Of a DNA stretch of 64,000 nucleotides, positions 37,814-46,203 are shown one piece after another. This DNA comes from Bacteroidota bacterium (GTDB taxonomy: Bacteria; Bacteroidota; Bacteroidia; Chitinophagales; Chitinophagaceae). Location: assembly GCA_018266775.1 (NCBI GenBank), contig JAFDZS010000009.1:1-64000 (forward strand), in the 5' to 3' direction. Every line of letters starts with the position of its first letter. Position 1 is the first letter of the stretch. The position numbers and the translations under genes are program-made. Under the pieces are notes generated by a model, which was not told the origin of the DNA, did no database searches, and saw nothing but the letters and a program-made list of their open reading frames with translations.

Positions 37814-38662
37814 ATGCAAACGCTTATTCAAAAAATCCATGTTGAACAGGAATATTCATTTGCCTGCCGCCGGTACCGCACCCCGCATTTTGAAACCGGA
37901 TGGCACAAGCATGAGGAATGCGAACTGATCTATATTACTGAAGGCAATGGTACCGCGTTAATTGGCGATTATGTGGGTGAATATAAAACTGGTGATATTT
38001 TTTTTATTGCCAGCGATGTACCGCATACTTTCCGCAAGCGACATCATAAAATGACTGGTGATGCTATTGTTGCCCATTTTAAAAATGATGTTTTTGGGGA
38101 TTTCTTTTTCCGATTACCGGAGATCAAACACATCAACCATTTTCTTTCCAAAAGCGATGCGATTCAGCTGATCAATAAATTAAAAAAAGATATTGCTGCG
38201 TTATTGCGGGTGATGGAACATGCTGCCGGTTACCAGCGCATTGCTTTATTATTGCACTGCCTGGAGCTGATGAGCACTTCAGGCAGCTTTATCAGGGTCA
38301 CACATAATTTTGCTTCGCCGGATAATAATATCAATCCTGCTATTGAAAAAATTATCGACTATTCTTTTAAACATTATCTTGACCCGGTTTCATTACAACA
38401 GGTGGCGGATATTGCCGAAATGAGCATCCCCACGTTTTGCCGTTTCTTTAAAAAAAATGTAAAGAAGACTTATTTCAATTTCCTGCAGGACTTACGTATT
38501 GGGCATGCCTGCAAACTGCTGGCTAATACCAGTAAACCGGTTATGGATTGCTGTTATGAAAGCGGCTATAACAGTTGGGCACATTTCAGTAAACAATTTA
38601 AACAGGTAAAACAAATTACTCCTTCGCAATACAGGCGGGAGTTTGTAAATAAAGGAAAGTGA
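37814..38662 (+). CDS. AraC-family transcriptional regulator
   Basis: A 282-residue regulator. The N-terminal cupin sensing domain (about 15-130) has HFETGWHKHEECELIYITEG and DVPHTFRKRHH with cupin histidines. The C-terminal pair of helix-turn-helix motifs (about 180-280) has VSLQQVADIAEMSIPTFCRF and VMDCCYESGYNSWAHFSKQF. It is divergent from xylB and the arabinose operon, and an inverted repeat lies 28 bp upstream of its ATG, so it probably controls the operon in response to arabinose or a related sugar. Confidence 0.9.
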   Translation: MQTLIQKIHVEQEYSFACRRYRTPHFETGWHKHEECELIYITEGNGTALIGDYVGEYKTGDIFFIASDVPHTFRKRHHKMTGDAIVAHFKNDVFGDFFFRLPEIKHINHFLSKSDAIQLINKLKKDIAALLRVMEHAAGYQRIALLLHCLELMSTSGSFIRVTHNFASPDNNINPAIEKIIDYSFKHYLDPVSLQQVADIAEMSIPTFCRFFKKNVKKTYFNFLQDLRIGHACKLLANTSKPVMDCCYESGYNSWAHFSKQFKQVKQITPSQYRREFVNKGK

Positions 38663-38691
38663 TAATTAAAAGTTGAAGGTTAAAGGTTGAA

Positions 38692-38755
38692 AATCCCGCA
38701 GGGATTAAAGGTTGGTAGCACAAATCACATCATTTTCTTCAAGTCCCGTAGGGAC
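38692..38755. repeat. Two CCCGYAGGG hairpin elements
   Basis: AATCCC/GGGATT around GCA (38692-38706) and GTCCC/GGGAC around GTA (38743-38755), with similar flanks (AAAGGTT, GAAAGCATG). Such small CCCGTAGGG hairpins recur between Bacteroidota genes (recollection, not searched). They lie between the AraC gene and the end of the GH43 gene. Confidence 0.5.
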
Positions 38756-38804
38756 GAAAGCATGATGATTCAAGTTTGCAGGGCAGGTTAAAATGTTGAA
38801 GGCC

Positions 38805-40419
38805 TTACTCGTTAGTAATCCTGAACCAATCCATATCTGCAAAACCGGCATCATTAATTTTTTGGGTGCGGTTGCAGAATACACCTAGTGTCGCCCCGAT
38901 CCATTTTCCCGGCACTGCTTTAAAAGCTGAGGAAACGGTTGTAAAAATATTTCCATCAGTGCTGTAACTGAATGTACACATCGCATTTTTTTCAACCGAT
39001 ACCCTGAAATAACAATCACCGGGATTAATTATGGCGATTTCTTTTTCTGCCTCCGGCTTTCCATGTTCTGCATCTGCACATGCTGCATAATTGATATGCC
39101 ATCCGTCTGCTTTTTTTGTTACTGTAATGCCTGCATAACTCATACCCATCACTACCAATCCGAATTTTTCTCCATTGGTTTTAGGAGAGAAAAGAAATTT
39201 AGTGGTGGCTGTAAAACTTTCTGCAGGAAATTTTTGTGTGAGTATATTGGGAATATCCCACAAGTTTTTTGCTGTATCAGCAATAAGCACACTGTTAAAG
39301 CGATAAACACCCTTCGCCGGATAACAATACATCCAGTTTAATTGTGGATTTGCCTGCCATTGCCATTGCAAGCCCATTGTTGCAGCATTGCATTCGTCAG
39401 TTTCCTGCGGAGTTATTATGGGGTATTTTTTTCCCGTATTCGGCTTTTTATATGTCAGCACAGGTTCCCCGATACCGTTACCATTTTTATCCTCTCCCAT
39501 TACCGGCCAATCGTTGGTCCAGTGCATGGGTTCAAGATGAACTACCCTTCCATACGCTTCCTTATCCTGGAAATGAATGAACCAGTCTTCACCGGTTTGT
39601 GTTTGCACCCATGCGCCCTGGTGCGGGCCATTAACTGTACTGTTACCTTGTTCCAGCACTATTTTCCGCTCGTAAGGGCCGTAAATGTTTTTACTGCGGA
39701 GAACAATTTGCCATCCTGTTCCAACGCCACCTGCGGGGGCGAAAATGTAGAAGTAGCCATTACGTTTGTAGCATTTCGGGCCCTCGGTTGTAGGATCCCG
39801 ATCGTGCCCATCGTAAACAAGCACATCATTACCTGTTACTTTATCCCCCGTTGCATTTAATTCATTAATCAGCAAGGTTGATTTATATCCAGCCCTGCTG
39901 CCAGCCAATGCGTGAACAAGGTATACTTTGCCGTTATCGTCCCATAGTGGACAGGGGTCAATCAACCCTTTACCGGCCTGTACCAATACCGGGGCAGACC
40001 ATGGACCGGTGATTGTTGAAGATTTAATAAGATAAATACCATAGTCCGGATCGGGATAATAAATGTAGAACTCATTATTATGATAACGTATGGCAGGCGC
40101 CCAAACACCGTTTCCATGTTGCACCTTGTTAAATAGCTCCACAGGTTGCTGCTGTATCAACGCATGGCCGATGATAGTCCAGTTAACTAAATCTTTACTG
40201 TGCAGAATGGGTAAACCCCGGGGCATGATTAAAGCTGCTGCTGATCATATAATAATCATCTCCAACCCTGATAGCATCGGGATCGCTGTAATCTGCGTGA
40301 ATAACCGGATTGTTATAAGTCCCATCACCATTATCCGGAACCCATACTTTAGACACTGTTTGCCCATGTATATATTGACTGTAAAAGATTGCGGCGATAG
40401 TAATAAGCTTCCGTATCAT
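38805..40419 (-). pseudogene. GH43 glycosidase with a +1 frameshift
   Basis: A secreted GH43 beta-xylosidase or alpha-L-arabinofuranosidase split by one extra base. The front frame (ATG 40419) gives a signal peptide and NPVIHADYSDPDAIRVGDDY (catalytic-base aspartate) up to SSSFNHAPG. The second frame continues exactly as GH43 enzymes do, LPILHSKDLVNWTIIGHAL, through DPTTEGPKC (likely acid glutamate) to a C-terminal beta-sandwich. The break lies in 40213-40223, where CCCC next to GGGG and AAA runs occur. About 535 residues if joined. It would release arabinose or xylose for the neighbouring operon. It may be a sequencing error. Confidence 0.8.
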
Positions 40420-40568
40420 AAGGATAATCAATTCAGGTTTAAGCTGTTTGACTACAGCAGTTATTAAAAATGGAGTAAAATTAAAAGAATAATCCTGAAT
40501 AAATCATCCGGAAAAAGAAAGTATTGGTGAGGCGAGAAGCAACAGCCTGCGTGGTAATTTTGAAAATT

Positions 40569-40591
40569 GGGGCTGGTAGAAACGCAGCCCC
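40569..40591 (-). terminator. Orphan hairpin H1
   Basis: Arms GGGGCTG (40569-40575) and CAGCCCC (40585-40591), loop GTAGAAACG. On the minus strand it is followed by AATTTTC, a weak T stretch. No gene precedes it on that strand for over 700 bp. Confidence 0.5.
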
Positions 40592-40865
40592 TCTTTGTGA
40601 AACAAACCTTACCTTAATAAGATTTGTTCCTGGTTATATCAAATTGTTCGTAATTAATAAGCTTTTATACGTAAACAGGCAATCCTGATAAAATATGAAA
40701 AACAAATCGTGTGTAAAGCAAAGTTGCCTTTATATTTCTTACAATCATCACTGAAATAACGGCAATCTAACAGGCAACAAAAAACGAGTATTTAAAACAA
40801 CAATTAAATTAATGAACAGCAATTCTAACTTATTGGCATATACGTAGTAAAATTACGGTCGGCTA

Positions 40866-40894
40866 AAATAAAGGCCCCGGTAGAAACCAGGGCC
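40866..40894 (-). terminator. Orphan hairpin H2
   Basis: A stem of GGCCC (40873-40877) with GGGCC, plus inner GG/CC, and loop TAGAAA. On the minus strand it is followed by TTTATTTTA. It has the same design as H4 and H5, with no gene upstream on that strand until 42137. Confidence 0.55.
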
Positions 40895-41096
40895 GTCGTA
40901 CTAAATCTCTTAAAACCAATCTCATTTACCCAAATGGAAGTGGAATTAATGAAACAAATTTCCTTAAAATATGTATACAGAACTTAAACGAATACACGCA
41001 TTCTTATAAACTCCAATTTCAGCTAACATAAACTGTATTATTCCCAACTATCAGCAAAACCAATTTTATGCTGCAGTCATTCAGCCCAGCATCTTC

Positions 41097-41127
41097 AAAA
41101 AAAAAGGCACCTGTGAAAACAGGCGCC
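41097..41127 (-). terminator. Orphan hairpin H3
   Basis: GGCaCCTGT pairs with ACAGGcGCC (one A-C mismatch) around GAAA, 41106-41127. On the minus strand it is followed by nine T, the strongest terminator of the set. It lies 204 bp beyond the terminator of the LytTR regulator gene, so it needs its own transcript or read-through. Confidence 0.65.
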
Positions 41128-41330
41128 CTATTAAACCTATCCTTGTCTTAATCAATACCGACTTAAGACAATTAAAATTCCGATTTTTTTAACACTAATT
41201 TTTACAGAGCGAAAGTGTATTTAATAAGGAAAAAAAGAAAGTTATAAAGCAGCAATTATAACTTATACAAAGCAAAATAAACTTATTTCAAAATCAGGGT
41301 ACAGGTTACGGGTTTCCGGTATGTTTATAA

Positions 41331-41362
41331 AAAGAAATCTCCAGCCTTGCCGGAGATTTCTT
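41331..41362 (-). terminator. Terminator of the orphan LytTR regulator
   Basis: AAGAAATCTCC and GGAGATTTCTT arms around an 8-9 nt loop, flanked by A and T runs on both sides. It directly follows the stop codon at 41364. Confidence 0.8.
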
Positions 41363-41363
41363 T

Positions 41364-42137
41364 TTATAACAGGAGCATTTGATAAATTTCTTCTCTTTTT
41401 TGTGGAGATATTTCAAGCTCTTCCCCATCAGCCATTTCGAGATTGATGGCATGTTTATTTCTTAAAATTGCTTTAGCAAATTTCTTATTTACAATATGTG
41501 CCCTGTGAATCCGTACAAAATCCGGATGACCTTCCAGTATTTTGGCATATACTTTCAATATTTTGCTGGCAGTATATTTATTTCCATCTGTACATTTGAA
41601 AATACAATATGGCCCGCCAACTGAGCTGATATACATTACATCATCGAGGTTCAATACTTTTGTTCGGTGTACGTTATTAATGAATATACGTTTGGGGTAT
41701 GTCAATTTGCTTAAATAATTATTCAGCAATTCGTTTACCTGCTCCTGCTGTATACCGGAATTTGCTGTTGAATAGGGCCGCATACGGTTGAAGCGTTCCA
41801 ATGCTTCCATCATTAATTCCGGCGTGGCTGGCTTAATAATGTAATGCAATGCACAGGCTTCAAACGCCTGAAGTGAATATTGCGGATAAGAGGTTAAAAA
41901 TAATATTGCGGTATCGCTTCCTTTAATCTGGTCTGCCAGCCACAAGCCATTGTTTCCGGGCATTTCTACATCCAGTATAGCAAGGTCTACCTCATTTTCA
42001 AGTATATAATCCCTTGCTTCCTTTGCATTGTTAAACCCGGTTACGCTGCTTACTGCAGGCATATCTTTCAAAATAGCTTTTACTGCTTCCAGTTGCTTGG
42101 GGTCGTCATCTACATGAACCACAGTGATCTTTTCCAT
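41364..42137 (-). CDS. LytTR-family response regulator, orphan
   Basis: A 257-residue regulator. Receiver domain about 1-122 with acidic DDD (10-12) and phospho-acceptor D56 (LAILDVEMPG). LytTR DNA-binding domain about 150-255 (KRIFINNVHRTKVLNLDDVM and FVRIHRAHIVNKKFAKA). No histidine kinase gene is adjacent, unlike the pair at 17.2-19.2 kb, so its kinase is elsewhere. ATG start at 42137, followed by a strong terminator. Confidence 0.92.
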   Translation of the reverse strand: MEKITVVHVDDDPKQLEAVKAILKDMPAVSSVTGFNNAKEARDYILENEVDLAILDVEMPGNNGLWLADQIKGSDTAILFLTSYPQYSLQAFEACALHYIIKPATPELMMEALERFNRMRPYSTANSGIQQEQVNELLNNYLSKLTYPKRIFINNVHRTKVLNLDDVMYISSVGGPYCIFKCTDGNKYTASKILKVYAKILEGHPDFVRIHRAHIVNKKFAKAILRNKHAINLEMADGEELEISPQKREEIYQMLLL

Positions 42138-42930
42138 ATAATCTGCTTTTATTTTCGTTATCGAAGCTAAAACTAATCCCGAACATTTTTATCCCGTACT
42201 TATCTGTAAGTGCTGCGCTTACACTGCTTTGCGTTGTGCGCTAATACCCAAAACATTTTTTGGCTTATTATTGCTCAGGCGCCGGTTTCACATTTAGCCA
42301 CAATTAATTAATTTGTGCAGCGCCTTTTAATCTCGTTTCTTCCGTTATAATAATGAAAATCAATTTTTTATAAACTTTGTTCGTCATCAATGTGATTACC
42401 ATTTAATATAGCAAACCCTATAAGCCTTACAGGAAAAAATGCCCGCCTGCATCGGCATATTTAACTGCGTTTTCAGTAAAATTAATTAATCCCTGCCGAA
42501 TTAGCCACCGGGCTACCAAATATAACACAATATGTTCTCATTCCTCTTTCATTATAATCCTGAATTCTCAACAAAATCCGCCACGGCAAAGCCTGCAGAA
42601 CTTTTGTAACCCCTGTCACCGTTCGTATAAAAGCATACTTGACTGTTTCAGAAAGTTCTGCTTAACCACCGTTGTAATTACAATAAACAGCATAATAATT
42701 TTAGTGAAGAAAGATGGCTTCAGCTTATCATTCGCTGCCCGTACAAAAGAAAGCTGATTGTTATTTATTGCGGGAAAATGGTGAAGCGAAAAAAGGAATT
42801 CAAATTGTAACTGCAGGGGTTATTTTGGAATTACCATAACCATTGCTGCACCAACCTTTATGAAACTGCGAATTGATGCAGTAAACGTATAGTGGTATGA
42901 ATTAATTATTTCTTCGGCCTGCTTATGGTA
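42138..42930. other. Gene-poor intergenic region
   Basis: About 790 bp. I see no RNA gene, repeat or clear promoter. The only plausible frame is the 41-codon one at 42714-42839, listed separately. Confidence 0.5.
42714..42839 (+). CDS. Doubtful small ORF, 41 residues
   Basis: ATG 42714 follows a purine-rich GAAGAAAG stretch and gives 41 residues beginning MASAYHSLPVQKKADCYLL, with a charged middle and no known motif. It is the only coding candidate in a long gap, and it runs opposite to its neighbours. It may be chance. Confidence 0.2.
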   Translation: MASAYHSLPVQKKADCYLLRENGEAKKGIQIVTAGVILELP

Positions 42931-43494
42931 TCAATCCTGCAGTTCTCTTGTTGAGTTTCTTTTTATATTTTCCGGCGCCTGCACCGGCGGTACTTTTGTT
43001 GATTCAACTGCAGTATTTAGTGTTTTAATCAGGGTTTTCATTTTCCGCTTATATTTATAATAATTCACTACATCTTCAGAAAGCGATAACATGTCTTCCC
43101 GAACTTCATCAATTACTTTGATCAAATTATTAGGCTTTTCAGACAGTAAAAAATATCCGTTAATATCTTTTGCAAATATTTCAGACAGCAGGTGCGATGA
43201 GTATTTTGTGCTGTAAACTACAATCCAGGCATTGGGATAGTCACTTTTAAGCTGAATAATCTGGCCAGAAATGGTATCTTCTGATAATTCTATATTGGCA
43301 TGAAATAAAATTAACTGGCATGCATAATCTGGTGCATGAAAAGTTGCTTTTCCGTACCCGTTGCTGTCAGCAACTTCAACATTTTGAAAACCGGCTTTTA
43401 GCAGGTAGCTCGCAATGCCGGCAGCATACATACTTACAAAGTCAAGAATCTTAATGCCCAGGTCTTTTCTTTTATTTCTTTTGAGTGGTGTCAT
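42931..43494 (-). CDS. Pseudo-receiver (REC-like) protein
   Basis: A 187-residue protein that follows the layout of a response-regulator receiver: strand GIKILDFVS, helix GIASYLLKAGF, strand NVEVADS, then LILFHANIEL where the phospho-acceptor aspartate should stand, VVYSTKYS (Ser/Thr position), and NGYFLLSEKP (the conserved Lys region). The phospho-acceptor and N-terminal acidic pair are missing. The last 60 residues are basic and helical with no recognised output domain. It is probably a phosphorylation-independent signalling protein. The fold assignment is inference. Confidence 0.55.
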   Translation of the reverse strand: MTPLKRNKRKDLGIKILDFVSMYAAGIASYLLKAGFQNVEVADSNGYGKATFHAPDYACQLILFHANIELSEDTISGQIIQLKSDYPNAWIVVYSTKYSSHLLSEIFAKDINGYFLLSEKPNNLIKVIDEVREDMLSLSEDVVNYYKYKRKMKTLIKTLNTAVESTKVPPVQAPENIKRNSTRELQD

Positions 43495-43917
43495 AATTGA
43501 ATACTCTTTATATAAATGGCGTTTCAGCAGTTGATGATTTAGTAATACCCTATTAACCAGAATCTTTCCCGGGTTATTTTTATTACTATAAACTAAAAAA
43601 TGACAGGAAACTTAAGGTAATCTTCACCAGCGCCAAGGATAACCCGACAGTATATTAATTAAGGGAACCCTGAGGCGCTTCCAAAAATCTGATTTTTCAA
43701 TGCTAAAAAATTCTTTCAGCACCACTGCAAGTTGCCCAATTTTTAAAAAAGATTATTCAATGCGGCAGCAATAGTTAATGGAAAACATTTTAAGTTAATG
43801 AATACCCGAATTTTGATATTTTTTGGAGAAACTACTTATTAAGCGCTGGTAGAACCGCCTAAAGAATTTCAATTGGCTTTTTGGTTAAGCCATTAAACCG
43901 CAGCGCCGCTTAATGCA
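43495..43917. other. AT-rich intergenic region
   Basis: Leads into the pseudo-receiver gene on the minus strand. No repeat, hairpin family member or open frame that I can support. Confidence 0.5.
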
Positions 43918-43947
43918 AAAAAACCGTGAGCACTCACGGTTTTTTTA
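43918..43947 (-). terminator. Bidirectional terminator after the ECF sigma gene
   Basis: ACCGTGAG and CTCACGGT arms with a 2-nt spacer (43923-43940), flanked by seven A and seven T. It starts 18 bp after the sigma factor stop. Confidence 0.85.
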
Positions 43948-43964
43948 AAGCAAAGAGGAAATAC

Positions 43965-44546
43965 CTATAACACAACCTGGTGGTCGTTAATCAGTTTTCT
44001 CAGGTTGATCATTGCATAGCGCATCCGTCCCAGTGCGGTGTTCAGGCTACAGTTGGTTTGTGCCGCAATTTGTTTAAAACTCATGTCGGAATAATGCCTT
44101 AACACCACAACTTCCCTTTGCTCTTCGGGCAGAAGGTTCAGCATTGCTGTAATTTTTTCTTTTGTCTGCAAGGTAAGTAAACGATTATCTGCTGCAGGTT
44201 CCGGGGTTGAAATTCGCTCAAAAACATCTGTTTTATCTGTATGCTTAATAAAACAGTTTGTGCGTGATTTACGTAAGTAGTCGATGCACATATTGTGGGC
44301 AATGCGTAAAACCCATGGTAAAAATTTCCCCTCTTCGTTATATTTGCCCTTTGTTATTGTATCTGTTATTCGCATAAACAATTCCTGGAAAATATCTTCC
44401 GCAGTGTGATAGTCTTTCACTAAAATAATAATTGCAGTAAAAACCCTCTTTTTGTGGCGTTCAGCTAATATGCTTAAAGCACTGCTATTTCCGTTTCTGA
44501 ATAATAGTACTAATTCATGATCATTAAAATTTTTGAGGCAATTCAT
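43965..44546 (-). CDS. ECF-family RNA polymerase sigma factor
   Basis: A 193-residue sigma-70 factor of the extracytoplasmic-function class. Region 2 (about 25-95) has DYHTAEDIFQELFMRI and LPWVLRIAHNMCIDYLRK. Region 4 (about 125-185) has LPEEQREVVVLRHYSDMSF and AAQTNCSLNTALGRMRYAM. No anti-sigma factor gene is next to it, which is unusual for Bacteroidota ECF sigma genes. Targets are unknown; the nearby secreted protein gene is a candidate. Confidence 0.92.
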   Translation of the reverse strand: MNCLKNFNDHELVLLFRNGNSSALSILAERHKKRVFTAIIILVKDYHTAEDIFQELFMRITDTITKGKYNEEGKFLPWVLRIAHNMCIDYLRKSRTNCFIKHTDKTDVFERISTPEPAADNRLLTLQTKEKITAMLNLLPEEQREVVVLRHYSDMSFKQIAAQTNCSLNTALGRMRYAMINLRKLINDHQVVL

Positions 44547-45247
44547 AAATACTGATTTTAGTTGTTAAGCATTAGTTTCTGTAATGCGAAATGATTGGCG
44601 CAGGCTGAATGGCTTTTGGCTATATTGAAATTTGGCAGCTACATAGCAGTTCTTCAAAGGAAATCAGGTGGCCTGGTTTTCATTGGATGATAATGGATAT
44701 TGGTTTCACAGGATGTTGTTGCAGGTTATTTTCAAAGGCTGGATCATACAGGATTTTCATTTTGGATATTCATTTTTCACTGGAATTGGATATCATTTCA
44801 TAAATCAGCGCTTTCATATCATTTGTTTTTAGTAGATATTGGTAGCTTTTCATAAGCCGGATTTGAGTATTCAGTTTAACATTTAAGGGTTTAATTAAAC
44901 GGTCATCAAAGGATTGGATTTGGATATTGGATCAGATACAAAAGGGTGCTGTAGTTTTCGGCATGGTAAAAACGGGCTTACCAGGTCAATTATTGAAGTA
45001 ATGTTACTTCACTGCCAAACGTTCAATAAGTCAAAGAACTTAAATCAGCCCCGTTCATCAAACTCACTATGTAAAAGTAGCAGTTACAAAAAATGATTTT
45101 TTACCTGTAATGAGGTGAAAACCTGCACCCCAAAATTGGGGTAGTATTTTTGCCTGCATTTGTTACGAAATATTTTCTCCCGAATACTGGTTATAAATAT
45201 TAGCTTAATTTTAGGGTACTGATCACTGATACTTAATATATACTTTC
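44547..45247. other. Intergenic region between divergent regulators
   Basis: About 700 bp. A diffuse set of TTGGATAT-like units (about 44690-44935) is visible. TATTTTTG at 45145-45152 matches the -7 consensus and could serve the LuxR-type gene at 45248, but no good TTTG lies upstream. The 64-codon frame at 44609 looks like chance. Confidence 0.4.
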
Positions 45248-45901
45248 ATGGAAAATGTACATTTACAAATTGCCTTACTTGACGACCACCAACTGTTGTC
45301 TCAATCACTGGCAAATCTCCTGTACCGCTTTGATTTTATTAAAGACATTGCGGTTTATAATAGCCCAAAAACATTCCTTGCGGCCGGGCAGGATTATGAA
45401 ATATTGATTTCCGATATCATGATGCCTAAAATGAATGGCATTGACCTGTTGTTAAAAATCAAAAAACTCAATACTGGTATCAAGGTAATTTTCCTGAGTT
45501 CTGTTATGGAAGCCCAAACCATTCGTTTTGCGTTGAGAAGCGGGGCAAATGGCTACATCAGCAAAGACACATCTGTTGAAGAGCTGGCAGATGCCATTCT
45601 TGCCGTTCATAACGGCGACGTATACATTGGTGAAAGCCTGCGCAACATCCTGTTGCGAAATACCCTTACTGAAGAACGGCTTGTTTTTAACCTGTCGCCG
45701 CGGGAACGGGAAGTGCTGAACCTGGTTTGTTCAGGCAAAACAATCAAAGAAACTGCTTATGACATGGAACTGAGTGTACATACTGTACAGACTTATTACA
45801 AAACCATTCTTAAAAAATTCAATCTTAACCGGACAGCGGACCTGATTGTTTTTGCGATGAAAAATGGTTTGTATATCCCCGGAGACGGTATAAACAGGTA
45901 A
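45248..45901 (+). CDS. LuxR/NarL-type response regulator, orphan
   Basis: A 217-residue regulator. Receiver about 1-125 with acidic DD (12-13), phospho-acceptor D56 (LISDIMMPKMNG), and Ser/Lys positions in VIFLSSV and GYISKDTS. The GerE-type helix-turn-helix covers about 148-210 (LSPREREVLNLVCSGKTIKE and LSVHTVQTYYKTILKK). No histidine kinase is adjacent. The large type IX secreted protein gene follows 302 bp downstream in the same direction. Confidence 0.93.
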   Translation: MENVHLQIALLDDHQLLSQSLANLLYRFDFIKDIAVYNSPKTFLAAGQDYEILISDIMMPKMNGIDLLLKIKKLNTGIKVIFLSSVMEAQTIRFALRSGANGYISKDTSVEELADAILAVHNGDVYIGESLRNILLRNTLTEERLVFNLSPREREVLNLVCSGKTIKETAYDMELSVHTVQTYYKTILKKFNLNRTADLIVFAMKNGLYIPGDGINR

Positions 45902-46203
45902 CAAAAGAAATTATACCATTAAAACAAGCTGCATATTCCCGGTTATATAACTTCATTTGAAGGATAATCAATGAATATTCTACAGCGTTTCTACTGACCT
46001 ATTAAAAAATATCGGCTTAACAGCTACCACCAAAAATTTAATTACGCCTCCATTAATATTATATTGTATTATCCTTATTTTCTTATAAATAATCAATAAA
46101 TTATTTTTCGTTCACACTTTATTGTTACATTAAACAATATTTTATGAATTAATTGCGTTTACATATACGCGTAATTATTCAGTATCCATTAAAATACCAC
46201 AAA
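45902..46203. other. Intergenic region before the large secreted protein
   Basis: AT-rich. No clear terminator for the regulator or consensus promoter seen. A GTTACATTAAACAATATTTT stretch is present. A non-ATG extension of the next gene (from 46153) lies inside it and is not favoured. Confidence 0.4.

Larger units (their letters stand above)
40432..41330. other. Gene-free region with orphan hairpins
   Basis: About 900 bp with no credible gene. It holds three GC-rich hairpins listed separately (40569, 40873, 41106) set in AT-rich sequence. Only tiny frames exist, such as an ATG at about 40948 giving a dozen residues. Confidence 0.6.

Noticed and set aside
44609..44803. 64-codon rightward frame between the ECF and LuxR genes
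   Set aside because: Composition follows the TTGGATAT-rich repeats and no motif or signal is present.
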